The notes beneath the pieces were generated by a model that saw only the letters and a program-made list of their open reading frames with translations, was not told the origin of the DNA and ran no database searches. Positions 54,907-63,723 of a DNA stretch of 64,000 nt are shown here, one piece after another. Origin of the DNA: Phaeobacter sp. 11ANDIMAR09 (GTDB taxonomy: Bacteria; Pseudomonadota; Alphaproteobacteria; Rhodobacterales; Rhodobacteraceae); contig NZ_LIKT01000019.1 in NCBI RefSeq assembly GCF_001294455.1, positions 29,981 through 93,980 of the forward strand, given 5' to 3'. Within the stretch, counting starts at the first letter, position 1; every line of letters begins with the position of its first letter. A program made the position numbers and the translations under genes.

Positions 54907-55521
54907 TCAGTAGAGCCCGGCTTCCTTTGCGATCATGGCAGCCTGGGTTCGGTTCTTTGCGTCCAGTTTGCGGCAGAGCGTGCGCACATGCAGCTTGATC
55001 GTGACTTCCTGGAGGTCCAGTTCGCGGGCGATTTCCTTGTTGGATTGGCCCTTGCACAGACCGGATAGGACCTCATTCTCGCGCGGGCTCAGCTTTTCTG
55101 CCAAGGGGTGCGCCGGTGCGGAGGCTTCCTCGCGCATCAGATCCACGGGGACGTAGATTTCGCCTGCTGCCATGAACCTGACAGCATTGAGTAGCGACTG
55201 GGCGCCCATGGTCTTTGGAATAAATCCGATTGCGCCTAGTTTGAGGGCTTCCTGAGCCGTTTGTGTCGGCGCGTTGCCGGAGAGAATTGCAACCCCTTTG
55301 CCGCCATTGGCAGCGATGGCTTCGCTTAGACCGTTGAGCCCATGCATGCCCGGCATTTGATAGTCCAACAGCACAAGATCAAAGGGGCCGTCGGTTTTGA
55401 TCTGGTCCAGCGCTCCGGCCAAATCCGTGGCCAAGACAACCGCTGCTTCCCCCTTGGTTTCCAGGAAGGCAGAGATGGTTTCACGGACCATATCGTGATC
55501 GTCTGCTAACAAAATACGCAT
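54907..55521 (-). CDS. LuxR-family (NarL-type) response regulator
   Basis: A 204-residue two-component regulator: receiver domain MRILLADDHDMVRETI with phospho-acceptor Asp53 (VLLDYQMPGM) and Lys in GFIPKTMGA, and a C-terminal LuxR helix-turn-helix (LSPRENEVLSGLCKGQSNKEIARE). It is encoded divergently from the SUOX-fold protein and hybrid kinase, suggesting it is the output of that kinase. The 434-base gap between holds an AT-rich promoter area. Confidence 0.93.
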   Translation of the reverse strand: MRILLADDHDMVRETISAFLETKGEAAVVLATDLAGALDQIKTDGPFDLVLLDYQMPGMHGLNGLSEAIAANGGKGVAILSGNAPTQTAQEALKLGAIGFIPKTMGAQSLLNAVRFMAAGEIYVPVDLMREEASAPAHPLAEKLSPRENEVLSGLCKGQSNKEIARELDLQEVTIKLHVRTLCRKLDAKNRTQAAMIAKEAGLY

Positions 55522-55608
55522 GAAGACCCTAAAAGTTGGACTGACACTAGGCTTAGCCTACAATCAGAAGTCTTTCAATTCCATCAAGATTTTTGGAAGT
55601 TTTGAAGG

Positions 55609-55770
55609 ATGTCAACTCATCAGCCTTTGCCTGAACCAAAACAGGATCTGCTGAGTCAAAGCGCAGGCGGGGTGAAAACAGCGCAATACGCACAGCGGTT
55701 TAGCGCCAGAATTGGCGCCCTGACGGCGCGTCTGATGCCATGCAGATGGGCGAGGCGGCCTGTTGAATGA
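55609..55770 (+). CDS. Very small candidate ORF (53 aa) between response regulator and SUOX-fold gene
   Basis: ATG 55609 preceded by GGAAG about 9 bases upstream opens a 53-codon frame starting MSTHQPLPEPKQDLLSQSAG and ending in an Arg-rich tail. No similarity is recognised and there is no hydrophobic segment. It may be chance; coding status is uncertain. Confidence 0.2.
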   Translation: MSTHQPLPEPKQDLLSQSAGGVKTAQYAQRFSARIGALTARLMPCRWARRPVE

Positions 55771-55955
55771 AAGGCATTTTACGAATTCCACATCTATACA
55801 GAAGGATAGGAGACTATCCGCAGGCGTAGATAGCTCAATCAGGAATGTATGTTAGGGTTTCCTCAATTTTAGATAGCAAGAATAGCTGGGATGGTTCCGA
55901 GAGTGCGGTCCACCAAATGGGCTGATTTTTGCACAACGAGAAGAGAGGCGTCGGA

Positions 55956-56513
55956 ATGTACGGAAAGAGGTTTCTATCCTTGGCTCTAGGCGGCGGTCTT
56001 GCAATTTTTGCAGGCCTGTTTGCGGGCGATGTTGCCCGCGCGGATACGGCGGCCAATGGAACGACGCCAGCGATTCAAAGCGAGTTTGTGCTGACCATTA
56101 CCCTGCAGGGGGACGAAGTCAAAGTCGCGCAGCTGACCCTCGAGGATATGAAGGGCTATGAGGCAAAAAGTTTTGACACCTCCACGATCTGGACCACGGG
56201 GCCGCAGAGTTTTACCGGCGTGCCTCTGGCGGATTTGTTGGCTCAGTTTGATCTGACCGCGGGCACCCCGGGGCTTACAATTGAGGCGCGGGCCGTCAAT
56301 GATTACATGGTGGAAGTGCCGCTGTCGGATGCAACGGCAGAGGGTCCAATTGTTGCCTATATGCGCAATGGCAAGACGATGTCTTTGCGCGGCAAAGGCC
56401 CTTTGTGGCTGGTTTATCCCTACGACAGCAATCCGGCCTACCGGACTGAGGCGATCTATAGCCGCAGCATCTGGCAGTTGGACAGCATGACCCTAAGACC
56501 AATAACTGAATGA
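55956..56513 (+). CDS. Exported SUOX-fold (molybdopterin-binding oxidoreductase-like) protein without cysteine
   Basis: The 185-residue protein has a signal peptide (hydrophobic RFLSLALGGGLAIFAGLFAGD, about residues 5-25, cleavage near ARA-DT) and a domain like the SUOX/YedY molybdopterin oxidoreductase fold: WTTGPQSFTGVPLADLLAQF, NDYMVEVPL, then RGKGPLWLVYPYD. Catalytic SUOX/MsrP enzymes hold Mo through a Cys; this protein contains no cysteine, so it is probably not an enzyme. It overlaps the hybrid kinase gene by 4 bases (ATGA), so it may be the kinase's periplasmic partner. Confidence 0.85.
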   Translation: MYGKRFLSLALGGGLAIFAGLFAGDVARADTAANGTTPAIQSEFVLTITLQGDEVKVAQLTLEDMKGYEAKSFDTSTIWTTGPQSFTGVPLADLLAQFDLTAGTPGLTIEARAVNDYMVEVPLSDATAEGPIVAYMRNGKTMSLRGKGPLWLVYPYDSNPAYRTEAIYSRSIWQLDSMTLRPITE

Positions 56514-59110
56514 CAAAGGCGATGACTGAGGCACAGCAGGCCAAACCCCAAGCCGCCTCGGCCGTCTTCCCGCGGAAGGCGGCTAACGCTGTGCGTGAGC
56601 CCATGTTTGGAAAGCGAAACTGGCCTCGGCTGTCAAAGGTTTTGCTCGTGTTGGCTTTGATGATGTTGCCGTTGCTGACCTTGCAATCAGTACGTCTGGG
56701 CCATGAGGTCGTTTTGCGGCTGGAAGGGCTTTCAACCGCGGCAACGGACAATATGCAATGGGTTCTGTCCCAGGCCGAAGTGGATCATCTCAAGCTGGAA
56801 GCCGCGCTGGATTCGGTTGTTGAACCAGGCGGAATCTCCGCTCTTCGACGCCAATTTGATATTTACTACAGCCGCATCGACACCTTTGTTGAGGGGCCGC
56901 TTTTTGAGGATCTGCGCAATTCTCCGGCGGGTAGCAAGTTGCTGGGCCGTTTGCAGGGCCGTTTGGATACCTTGGTTGAGGTAATTGATGTGCCGGATGA
57001 TCAGCTGATGAAGAACCGTCACCTGATCGCGACGCAACTGCTGCACAATGGAGATGATGTACGCGAGCTGGCCCTGTTTGGGGTGGTGATACAGGTCGAA
57101 GAGACCGAAAGCAAACGGTTGCAGCTTTTTGATCTTTTGTGGCGCTTGGGCGTTGTCGTTCTGGCCCTGATTGCGGCGCTGGGGGTCACGGCACTCCTGT
57201 CGGGTTGGATGTATCGCCGCGGTCGCAATTTGGCATTGGAGCGCCAAAAAGCGGCCTCTCGTATGGAGGCTATGATTTCTTCCTCGCTGGATGCCATCCT
57301 GATGACAGACCAAGAGGGGCATATTCTGGCCTTCAATGGCGCCGCCGAGGCGATCTTTGGCTATGACCGTGAGGAAGTGATCGGCGCCCAGATGGCTGAT
57401 TTGATCATCCCGCCGCATCTGCGCGCGGCCCATCGTTCCGGTATGGCCCGCCTGTTGAAAACCTCTGATCCCCGGGTGGTAGGGCAGGGGCGGGTGCAAT
57501 TGGAGGCCCAAAGAAAATCCGGCGAGATCTTCCCGGTGGAGGTCTCTCTCTCCGTCAGCCGCAGCCAGGCCGACATGGTTTTTGTTGGCTTCATTCGCGA
57601 TATATCCGATCGTATCGCTGCCGAAGAAGAACTGCGCCGGGCCCGCGATGATGCCCTGGCGGGGGAACGTGCCAAGGCCAACCTCCTGACGGTGATGAGC
57701 CATGAAATGCGCACGCCACTGACGGGAATTCTGGGCTCTATCGAGCTGCTGGAGCAAACTGGCCCAAGCGCCGAGCAAAGCCGGTACTTGAATGCGATGC
57801 TGGTCTCTGGTGAATTGCTGCTGCACCACGTAAACGATGTTTTACAACTCTCCAGTTTGGAAGCCGGGATCGGGGCAGAAGCCGAATGTTCCTTCAATCT
57901 GCGGGAGTCGATGGAGGGGCTGGTAGAAAGCCAGCAGGCCCATGCGCGCTCCAACGGCAACGTTTTGACCCTGAATTATTGTATCAGGGATGGGGCTGAT
58001 GTGGTTTCCGGCCGCCCGCGGGCGCTGCAGCAGGCTTTGCTCAATCTGATAGGCAATGCGATCAAGTTCACCCGCGATGGTGCAGTTATGGTTGATGTTC
58101 AACGCAATGACTCGGCAGGCCAGATCGAATTCCACGTCTCGGATACCGGAGAGGGGATCGACGCCAAGGACCTGAACCGGATTTTTGAAGATTTTATCAC
58201 TCTGGACTCCAGCTTTGCGCGCAGCAGCGAGGGCACGGGGCTGGGCTTGGCCATCACCAATCGGATCGTCGAAGCTATGGGTGGAACAATCACCTGCGAA
58301 AGCGAATTGGGAGAGGGCAGCCTGTTTACACTTGTGCTGCCTCTGCCAAGCGTTCTGCCGCTGCCAAGCCATGCCCCAAAGGCAGAGCAATCTCAGGATT
58401 ATTCTGCAGCGATTCTCGTGGTCGAAGACAATGACATCAATCGAGAGCTGTTTCAGCATATGCTCCAGAAGCAGGGGCATCAGGTAACGGTTGCCTCGGG
58501 CGGGGCGGCCGCCGTTGAGACCTGCAGAAAGCTGCGGTTTGATTTGGTCTTGATGGATATCAGCATGCCGGAAGTGGATGGGATCGAAGCAATCCGCCGA
58601 ATCCGGGCCGAACATCTGGCGGATGATATCGATATTGTGGCGCTGACCGCCCATACTGCGCCGGAAGACCATGCTCGGATACTCAAAGCAGGCTTTGTCG
58701 AAGTGGTCACAAAACCGGCCAGCCAACAGGACCTGTCGGCTTTGATCGCGCGGCGCGCTGCCCCACCGAGTGCGGGTGGTGAACCTGAGGAGCTTTCCGA
58801 TGTTGAACAGTTTTTTGACGCTTTGGGCACCGAGCGTGCAACTGGGTTCCTGAAGGCCTATATCACCGAGTTTGAGTGTTTTCTCACCCTCCTGGACGGG
58901 TCTGAACAGCTTTTGGAAGAGCATCGTAGGGAAGCCCATAGGCTGGCGGGATCCGCTGCGGTTCTGGGTCTCGCCGATCTGCGAGGAGCTCTCATCGAGA
59001 TCGAAATGCAGGAACCAGACCAGGATCCCGCCGCCCCGGCTCTGCGGAAATTCTGGGCAAAGGCAAAGCCCGCTTTGCAGAGATATCTCCCTTCAGCAGA
59101 AGAGGTTTGA
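56510..59110 (+). CDS. Hybrid sensor histidine kinase (PAS-HisKA-HATPase-REC-Hpt)
   Basis: An 866-residue membrane phosphorelay protein. TM1 is about residues 43-62 and TM2 about 211-235, enclosing a roughly 150-residue periplasmic, mostly helical region. A PAS domain spans about 255-370, HisKA has His398 (MSHEMRTPLTG), HATPase shows NLIGNAIKF, DTGEGID and GTGLGLAI, the receiver has Asp683 (LVLMDISMP) and a C-terminal Hpt carries His810 (HRLAGSAAVLG). The full relay His398-Asp683-His810 would pass phosphate to a separate regulator, likely the divergent LuxR-type protein. ATGA overlap couples it to the SUOX-fold gene. Confidence 0.95.
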   Translation: MTKAMTEAQQAKPQAASAVFPRKAANAVREPMFGKRNWPRLSKVLLVLALMMLPLLTLQSVRLGHEVVLRLEGLSTAATDNMQWVLSQAEVDHLKLEAALDSVVEPGGISALRRQFDIYYSRIDTFVEGPLFEDLRNSPAGSKLLGRLQGRLDTLVEVIDVPDDQLMKNRHLIATQLLHNGDDVRELALFGVVIQVEETESKRLQLFDLLWRLGVVVLALIAALGVTALLSGWMYRRGRNLALERQKAASRMEAMISSSLDAILMTDQEGHILAFNGAAEAIFGYDREEVIGAQMADLIIPPHLRAAHRSGMARLLKTSDPRVVGQGRVQLEAQRKSGEIFPVEVSLSVSRSQADMVFVGFIRDISDRIAAEEELRRARDDALAGERAKANLLTVMSHEMRTPLTGILGSIELLEQTGPSAEQSRYLNAMLVSGELLLHHVNDVLQLSSLEAGIGAEAECSFNLRESMEGLVESQQAHARSNGNVLTLNYCIRDGADVVSGRPRALQQALLNLIGNAIKFTRDGAVMVDVQRNDSAGQIEFHVSDTGEGIDAKDLNRIFEDFITLDSSFARSSEGTGLGLAITNRIVEAMGGTITCESELGEGSLFTLVLPLPSVLPLPSHAPKAEQSQDYSAAILVVEDNDINRELFQHMLQKQGHQVTVASGGAAAVETCRKLRFDLVLMDISMPEVDGIEAIRRIRAEHLADDIDIVALTAHTAPEDHARILKAGFVEVVTKPASQQDLSALIARRAAPPSAGGEPEELSDVEQFFDALGTERATGFLKAYITEFECFLTLLDGSEQLLEEHRREAHRLAGSAAVLGLADLRGALIEIEMQEPDQDPAAPALRKFWAKAKPALQRYLPSAEEV

Positions 59111-59198
59111 TTGGCTGGAAAAACCGGGGGGAGGGCCGCCTGAGGGCATGTTTGTGAGGCCTCTAAGCGAGGGCGTTTCTCCATATATCCGTAGAACC

Positions 59199-59235
59199 AA
59201 AAAAGCCCTCAACCTATTCAGGTTAAGGGCTTTTT
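59199..59235. terminator. Bidirectional terminator between hybrid kinase and tRNA-Asn
   Basis: AAAAAAGCCCT..AACC pairs with GGTT..AGGGCTTTTT around a short loop, with A6 and T5 flanks. It ends the minus-strand tRNA transcript and the plus-strand kinase transcript. Confidence 0.88.
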
Positions 59236-59236
59236 A

Positions 59237-59311
59237 TGGCTCCGGCGGTAGGGATCGAACCTACGACCAATTGATTAACAGTCAACTGCTCTACCGCTGA
59301 GCTACGCCGGA
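59237..59311 (-). tRNA. tRNA-Asn, anticodon GTT
   Basis: A 75-base cloverleaf on the minus strand: acceptor TCCGGCG/CGCCGGA, anticodon stem and loop TTGA CTGTTAA TCAA with anticodon GTT, T arm GTAGG TTCGATC CCTAC, discriminator G and an encoded CCA end. A terminator follows within a few bases. Confidence 0.97.
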
Positions 59312-59380
59312 ACGGTCCGTGCGATATAGCGAGACCTCAGAGGGAGGTCCAGAGGTGAATTTCATTTTTCTGAAAAAATC

Positions 59381-60295
59381 TCAGACCCGCAATTGAAAGC
59401 TGGCGGTTTCTGCAAATTCACCGCAGGGCTCTACCTTGGACCTGCCGACCAGATCGACAAGATGGGCAAAAACATTTCGTTCGGCGGCGGGCAAAAGCGC
59501 AGCTGGCGTTTCTTTGTAGATCAGGCGCGCCAGTGCGGCCGGGGTGGCAGGGGCGGTTGCCAGTGCGCTCAGAATCTCTGCTTCGCGGCCTTGGCGATGG
59601 GCGATCAGCCAATCCAACCGCTCTTGGGGGGCGGTGATGGCCCCGCCATGGCCGGGATAGAACACCCGCCAGTCCCGCGCGCGCAGGCGGGCGCAAGAGG
59701 CCATGAAATCGGTCAGATCACCATCGGGGGGCGAAACCAGAGAGCTGGCCCAGCCCATCACGTGATCTGCGGTGAAACAGGCATCTCCCAGAGCAAGGGC
59801 GATGTGATTGCCCAGGTGGCCGGGCGTGTGAATCACTTCCAGCTCCCAGCCTTCTCCAGACAGGAACTCCCCGTCCACCAGGGTGATATCGGGGGAGAAA
59901 GCGCGGTCGATACCTTCGCCGCCGCTTTTCATGCCTGCGGCTACAAGCTCCTGCATGATGGCGCTGCGCCCGGCCTCACTGCCGCCAAAACCATAGACCG
60001 ACGCGCCGCATCGCTCCGCGAGTCCGCGGGCAAGGGGAGAATGGTCAAGGTGGCTGTGGGTGACGATAACATGGCTGATATGTTGCCCGGGCTGCACCGC
60101 AGCGATAATGGCCTCTAGATGGCTTTCCATCTGCGGGCCCGGGTCGATGACGGCCAGATCCCTTGTTCCGATCAGATAGGTGTTGGTGCCGCGATATGTC
60201 ATTGGGGACGGGTTAGGGGCCAGGAGGCGCCGCACCCCTGGCTGCAGCTCCTCTGGCAGGCCGGGGGGGGGGGTGAAATCATCTGGAGCCTGCAT
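59381..60295 (-). CDS. Metallo-beta-lactamase fold hydrolase (LACTB2-like)
   Basis: The 304-residue protein has the zinc-binding motif THSHLDHSPL (HxHxDH), a second His in HTPGHLGNH, Asp in CFTADHVMG and a C-terminal winged-helix-like tail. It resembles the LACTB2/RNase-like or glyoxalase II-like group; the substrate is not known. ATG 60295 (MQAPDDF) is likely, upstream frame being open. Codons 8-11 contain an uninterrupted C11 tract (60263-60273 on the plus strand as G11). Divergent from the EnvZ-like kinase. Confidence 0.88.
   Translation of the reverse strand: MQAPDDFTPPPGLPEELQPGVRRLLAPNPSPMTYRGTNTYLIGTRDLAVIDPGPQMESHLEAIIAAVQPGQHISHVIVTHSHLDHSPLARGLAERCGASVYGFGGSEAGRSAIMQELVAAGMKSGGEGIDRAFSPDITLVDGEFLSGEGWELEVIHTPGHLGNHIALALGDACFTADHVMGWASSLVSPPDGDLTDFMASCARLRARDWRVFYPGHGGAITAPQERLDWLIAHRQGREAEILSALATAPATPAALARLIYKETPAALLPAAERNVFAHLVDLVGRSKVEPCGEFAETASFQLRV
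60263..60273 (-). repeat. 11-base C homopolymer in the hydrolase 5' coding region
   Basis: Eleven consecutive G on the plus strand (C11 in the gene) encode the Pro-rich TPPPG at residues 8-12. A one-base slip would frameshift the protein almost at once. The next-longest G/C runs I noticed here are G8 (anmK, speB). Confidence 0.85.
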
Positions 60296-60458
60296 CTGGT
60301 ATTGCCCTTTGCCTGTGGTGTCGGCCACATTTTTGCGCGGCCTTTTCTGTTTTTCTGCGCCCCCCCGTTTGAACTGGGACGAGCAGTGGTTTCGCTAACA
60401 GCAGAGACTGTTGCCAAGCTCTCTTCACACTGCGCAGCTGCACCGCTAGTGTTAGCCT

Positions 60459-61778
60459 ATGTTCTTCCAATGGCTCAAACAATATGTTCCGCGCAGTCTC
60501 TATGCCCGTGCGGCACTGATCCTGATCATGCCTGTGGTGACCCTGCAGCTGATTGTGACAATTGTCTTTATCAAGCGTGATTTGGAGGATGTAACAACGC
60601 AGATGACCACGACGGTTTTGCGTGAAATCTCCCTGCTGCGACAACAGGCGGGAGAGATCAAAGATCCAGAACTTTATTTGCAGCGGTTGCAGCCCTATTT
60701 GGCGCCTTTGACCATGGCGGCGCGTTTTGTAGACCCCGATGCGCCCCGACCGGTGAATGAGTTGAGCCTGAATGAATTCTCCGGCCGTGTGGTGCGCGAT
60801 AAGATGCAGCGGGAACTGGTCGGCTTTGTTGCGGTCAAATTCCCTGAGAATCGCGAGTTTCTGCTCTACTTTGAAACACCGGCGGGCCTTTTGGAGCTGC
60901 GGTTGGATCGGCGGCGCCTGACGGCGGCAGCACCACATCAGCTGATCGTGACCATGGTGTTCTTTGGGTTTTTGATGACGGTGATTTCCTTTGTCTACAT
61001 GCGCAACCAGCTGCGCCCGATCAAGAAACTGGCCGATGCCGCCCAGGCCTTTGGACGGGGGCGCAATCTGGCCTATTCGCCGCGTGGTGCGACTGAGGTG
61101 CGGGTGGCGGGCAGCGCTTTTCTTGATATGCGGGCGCGAATTGAGCGCCAGATCGAACAACGCACCTTGATGCTGTCGGGGGTGAGCCACGATCTGCGCA
61201 CGCCGCTGACGCGGCTGAAGCTGAGCCTGGCCATGATAGATGAAGAGGATGCCGCGCCGATGCTGCGCGATGTGAGCGAAATGCAGGCCCTGCTGGATGC
61301 TTTTCTGGATTTCTCGCGTGGCGCTTCCACAGGCGAGCCGGAAGCTGTGGATCCGCAACACTTGGCGATCTCGGTGGTCGAGGATTGGCGTCGCCAGGAT
61401 AAGGATGTGATGCTGGGGGAGCTGAGCGGTTCTGGCACCGTTCTGCTGAGGGCGCAGTCGATGCGTCGGGCCCTGGAGAACCTGATTTCCAATGCGGTGC
61501 GCTATGGCACTAGGGCGCGGGTTTCTGTGGCCTTGACCGAAAAATCCCTGCGTCTGCGCGTCGAGGATGATGGTCCGGGTATTGCCGCAGCCCAGAGGGG
61601 GGATGCGGTGCGCCCCTTTGCCCGGCTGGATCCGGCGCGGAATCAGGATCTGGGCTCGGGGGTGGGGCTGGGCCTGGCCATCGTAACCGATATTGCCCGG
61701 GCCCATGGAGGAATGCTGCGCCTGGGCAAAAGCGAAGAGCTGGGCGGGCTGCAGGCTGATATCGTCATCGGACGTTAG
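60459..61778 (+). CDS. EnvZ-like sensor histidine kinase
   Basis: A 439-residue membrane kinase: TM1 about 17-38, periplasmic loop to 160, TM2 about 161-181, HAMP to about 235, HisKA with His244 (SGVSHDLRTPLTRLKL), N-box NLISNAVRYG and G boxes DDGPGIA and SGVGLGLAI. The arrangement resembles EnvZ/ChvG-type osmosensor kinases. No response regulator gene is adjacent, so the partner is elsewhere. Divergent from the metallo-hydrolase gene, 163 bases apart; no strong ribosome site is seen. Confidence 0.92.
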   Translation: MFFQWLKQYVPRSLYARAALILIMPVVTLQLIVTIVFIKRDLEDVTTQMTTTVLREISLLRQQAGEIKDPELYLQRLQPYLAPLTMAARFVDPDAPRPVNELSLNEFSGRVVRDKMQRELVGFVAVKFPENREFLLYFETPAGLLELRLDRRRLTAAAPHQLIVTMVFFGFLMTVISFVYMRNQLRPIKKLADAAQAFGRGRNLAYSPRGATEVRVAGSAFLDMRARIERQIEQRTLMLSGVSHDLRTPLTRLKLSLAMIDEEDAAPMLRDVSEMQALLDAFLDFSRGASTGEPEAVDPQHLAISVVEDWRRQDKDVMLGELSGSGTVLLRAQSMRRALENLISNAVRYGTRARVSVALTEKSLRLRVEDDGPGIAAAQRGDAVRPFARLDPARNQDLGSGVGLGLAIVTDIARAHGGMLRLGKSEELGGLQADIVIGR

Positions 61779-61831
61779 GCCCTTCTTCGACGAATGCGCC
61801 GAAGAAGGGGAGGCATGCCAGCTTTCGACCG

Positions 61832-62815
61832 TCAGATTTCTGAGGTCTGTCCCTTGCGGGCGTGGAATATAAAGCCAATGAAGTTGAGCAAGAGCTGCGC
61901 AGCCAGGATCTGGGTGCTTTCGCTTGGATCATAGGCCGGGGCGACCTCGACCAGATCAATGCCCACCACATCGCCACGCTGGGCAAGGCCCTGTAGGATT
62001 TCTAACACATCATAATAGAGGAAACCGCCATGGCTGGGGGTTCCAGTGCCCGAAGCGATTGAGGGGCAGAAAGCGTCAATGTCGATAGTGACATAGTAGC
62101 GCGCACCTTCCGGGATGCGATCGAGGACGGCCTCGCAGCCCAGTTTACGCACCTGGCGCACCGATAGAATGTCAGAGCCACGGGCACGGGCATCGTCATA
62201 GCCGTCCTTGGCGGTAGAGGAGACATTGCGAATGCCCAGCTGCGTCATGCCTGCGACATAATCCTTTTCAATGGCGCGGCGCATCGGGTTGCCATGGCCA
62301 TTGGTGACACCATGACGGGTGTCGACAAAATCGAGATGTGCATCAATCTGAATCACATGTAACGGACCGTTTTGAGCGCAATCCTCGGCAAAGGCATTGA
62401 TGCAGGGGATGTTGATGGAATGGTCACCACCGATGGTGACGGGCAGGGCACCTGCATCGAGGATCTTTTGGACACCAAATTCGATATTGGCGTGGCTTTC
62501 CTCGGTTTTGGTATGGATGATATCGGCATCGCCAATATCTACCATGGTCACATTTGCGCCCAAATAGGTGGCGTCATCCTCGTGGTCATATGCACCGGCA
62601 TGGCCAAAGCTGAAAAGCGTGGAGGCTTCGCGCACTGCGCGGGGGCCAAACCGGGCACCTGGTCGCCACTGGGTGCCAAAATCAAAGGGCGCCCCAAGGA
62701 TGGCAACATCAGCATCAATTGCATCCCAATCGGCGACATAGTTGGACTTGCCAAAGGTGGAAATTCCCACAAACGGCAGGTTCAATCGCCCGGCCTCATA
62801 TCCGTGTTCTGACAC
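61832..62815 (-). CDS. Ureohydrolase (agmatinase-like), third paralogue
   Basis: A 327-residue ureohydrolase with metal motifs GGDHSINIP, IDAHLDFVDT and DIDAFCPSIASGTGTP. It differs from the agmatinase at 31980: the substrate loop reads TRHGVTNGHGN and there is an extra SFGHAGAYDHEDD stretch. So agmatine is not certain; guanidino compounds such as guanidinobutyrate or guanidine are alternatives. I chose GTG 62815 because AGGAG lies 6 bases upstream; ATG 62821 abuts it with no spacing. Confidence 0.85.
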   Translation of the reverse strand: MSEHGYEAGRLNLPFVGISTFGKSNYVADWDAIDADVAILGAPFDFGTQWRPGARFGPRAVREASTLFSFGHAGAYDHEDDATYLGANVTMVDIGDADIIHTKTEESHANIEFGVQKILDAGALPVTIGGDHSINIPCINAFAEDCAQNGPLHVIQIDAHLDFVDTRHGVTNGHGNPMRRAIEKDYVAGMTQLGIRNVSSTAKDGYDDARARGSDILSVRQVRKLGCEAVLDRIPEGARYYVTIDIDAFCPSIASGTGTPSHGGFLYYDVLEILQGLAQRGDVVGIDLVEVAPAYDPSESTQILAAQLLLNFIGFIFHARKGQTSEI

Positions 62816-63114
62816 GCGCATCTCCTGTTGTTCAGCTATTTTATGTGCGGATGATGGACGAGTTTTTCCTAGGCGACCAGCGAATAGGTGTGGGGTGAAT
62901 TACATTGCAATGCAAAGGGCGTGTTGCTCACACCAGCTACCTCTCTGATTGAAAAATAGGAAAACGTTGTTCCTTATCAGTGAGTAAGCTTGTCGCAGGC
63001 GGGAAACTAGGTAATGGTTTTTCGAAACTATCTGTTGCCCGAAGGAAGAGATGCATCACATTTTCCAGCTCTACCCAAGGTGCGACTGTCAATAATTGTC
63101 GGAGTGCTAGTGCT

Positions 63115-63552
63115 ATGCCTTTAAGCAAGCGAGATGTTGTCGAACTTTGGTTTTCGGAGGTTTGGGACGCCCATAACATCGCTGCTTTGGACCAATGTCT
63201 TGCCCCTTCTTTGGCCGAAGACAGCCCGCTTTATGGTGGCTTGGCGCTGCGGAAGGATATCCCACTGCTGATCGAGGTGTTTCACCGGTTGATCGGGCCG
63301 ATGAAGACCGAAATTCTAGTCTATCTGGAAGATGGCGATTGGGTCAGTGTGCACTATCAAACAACAGCCTCCGGCGTAAACAATGTCACCCCGATCAAGG
63401 TCAACAATCTGCTGATGTTCCGCTTTGAGCAGGGACGGATTGCCGAGATGATTTCAAGGATAAACAGTCTTTCCCTGTTTGAGCAGCTGGGCCAAATGCC
63501 GCCTGATACCTTGATGGGGTGTTTTTCGGGGCAAAGCCTGACCTGGAAATAG
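63115..63552 (+). CDS. NTF2-like (SnoaL-type) protein
   Basis: A 145-residue protein with an N-terminal helix (VVELWFSEVWDAHNIAALDQ) and beta strands of the SnoaL/ester-cyclase-like NTF2 fold (GDWVSVHYQTTASG, LLMFRFEQGRIAEM). Members are often unknown or polyketide cyclases. ATG 63115 with GGAG about 10 bases upstream is chosen over a longer frame. The 293-base gap 62822-63114 upstream has an AT-richer promoter area and no other gene I can support. Confidence 0.8.
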   Translation: MPLSKRDVVELWFSEVWDAHNIAALDQCLAPSLAEDSPLYGGLALRKDIPLLIEVFHRLIGPMKTEILVYLEDGDWVSVHYQTTASGVNNVTPIKVNNLLMFRFEQGRIAEMISRINSLSLFEQLGQMPPDTLMGCFSGQSLTWK

Positions 63553-63723
63553 CCCGGCACAGAGAGCGGCTTGTGGTCCTGGCAAGCCCATGCGCGGTCT
63601 CACATTTTTTGTTCCCATAAAAGGCAAATTATGGGGTTAGTTTTATGCACCTTTTCCCATTGGCTGGTCTCGACGCACTGATGCGTCCAGCCGTCACGCC
63701 GGTACATCGATCAGATCTCAGGC

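Noticed and set aside
59200..59300. ORF ending GGRDRTYDQLINSQLL
   Set aside because: Antisense translation of tRNA-Asn; not a gene.
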